A DNA stretch of 6,199 nt from CAZCGA01 sp964498075. Lineage in GTDB: Bacteria > Desulfobacterota > Binatia > HRBIN30. The notes beneath the pieces were generated by a model that saw only the letters and a list, made by a program, of their open reading frames with translations, was not told the DNA's origin and made no database searches. Position numbers and translations under genes: made by a program. The number at the start of each line of letters is the position of its first letter. Position 1 is the stretch's first letter. The DNA lies in the NCBI GenBank assembly GCA_964498075.1, contig CAZCGA010000243.1, forward strand, positions 1-6,199, read 5' to 3'. Positions 5,928 to 6,199 of this stretch are shown piece by piece.

Positions 5928-6199
5928 ATGCAGAAGTGGCGCATCGGCGATGTGACCGTCACAAAGATTGTCGAACTCGAGGTGACCGGCGGCACCCGAT
6001 TCGTGCTGCCGGACGCGACCCGCGAAGCCTGCCGTCCCATCGCCTGGATGAAGCCGCATTTCATGGACGACGACGGCCGGCTGAAGATGAGCGTCCATGC
6101 GCTGGTGGTCGAGACTCCGTCGCGCCGGATCATCGTCGATACCTGTCTCGGCAATGACAAGCAGGGCCGTTCGGTGCCCGGTTGGAACAACCTGCAGGG
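5928..6199 (+). CDS. MBL-fold metallohydrolase-like protein, first 90 residues, cut by the window edge
   Basis: The frame runs from the ATG at 5928 to the right edge without a stop. A strong GGAGG (5918-5922) lies 5 nt before the ATG. The N terminus resembles metallo-beta-lactamase-fold hydrolases of the lactonase and methyl parathion hydrolase type: a first beta-hairpin (WRIGDVTVTKIVELE, 4-18), a cap segment RPIAWMKPHFMDDDGRL (36-52), then a strand pair MSVHALVVETPSRRIIVDT (54-72) and CLGNDKQGR (73-81). The zinc motif HxHxDH would follow beyond the window, so catalysis cannot be judged. No signal peptide is visible, so it is probably cytoplasmic. It lies 56 nt after the SCO-like gene on the same strand and could be in the same transcript. 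It is not ETHE1-like persulfide dioxygenase by its N terminus. The substrate is unknown. Confidence 0.78.
   Translation, partial: MQKWRIGDVTVTKIVELEVTGGTRFVLPDATREACRPIAWMKPHFMDDDGRLKMSVHALVVETPSRRIIVDTCLGNDKQGRSVPGWNNLQ

Overview
This 6.2-kb window is chromosomal DNA from a GC-rich Gram-negative bacterium (roughly 60-65% G+C by eye). Exported proteins with Sec signal peptides, a type IV pilin and a divergent RecO/GrpE arrangement fit a deltaproteobacteria-like lineage (Desulfobacterota, Myxococcota or Binatota in the broad sense). That placement is inferred from protein style and is not firm. I see no tRNA, rRNA, CRISPR array, transposase or phage gene.

Left part, minus strand (1-2082): a heat-shock chaperone operon, grpE then dnaK, read right to left. 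dnaK runs off the left edge, so 472 residues are visible. hrcA, often found before grpE, is absent, and I see no CIRCE operator. A possible sigma70-type promoter for grpE lies in the 94-bp divergent gap. The 68-nt grpE-dnaK spacer can fold into a hairpin, and part of its loop is complementary to the dnaK ribosome binding site.

Middle, plus strand (2177-3553): recO (RecFOR recombination repair), then a stand-alone type IVa pilin-like gene with a class III (prepilin peptidase) leader. The gap 2957-3172 holds no gene, only weak promoter-like hexamers. The gap 3554-3814 holds no convincing gene; it contains one hairpin just after the pilin and a promoter-like TTGACA before the next operon.

Right part, plus strand (3815-6199): a secreted SBP56-family protein resembling bacterial methanethiol oxidase (MtoX), followed with a 4-nt stop/start overlap by an exported SCO1/SenC-like copper/thiol protein, then after 56 nt by the first 90 residues of an MBL-fold hydrolase-like protein. 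MtoX beside SCO1/SenC is the arrangement described for copper-dependent methanethiol oxidase in methylotrophs such as Hyphomicrobium, where MauG is also nearby. Together they suggest periplasmic oxidation of methanethiol to formaldehyde, H2S and H2O2, with the SCO protein supporting copper loading or redox. The points most worth a second look are this module with the MBL gene beside it, the repeat-like DNA that encodes the SCO signal peptide, and the RNA structure over the dnaK start.
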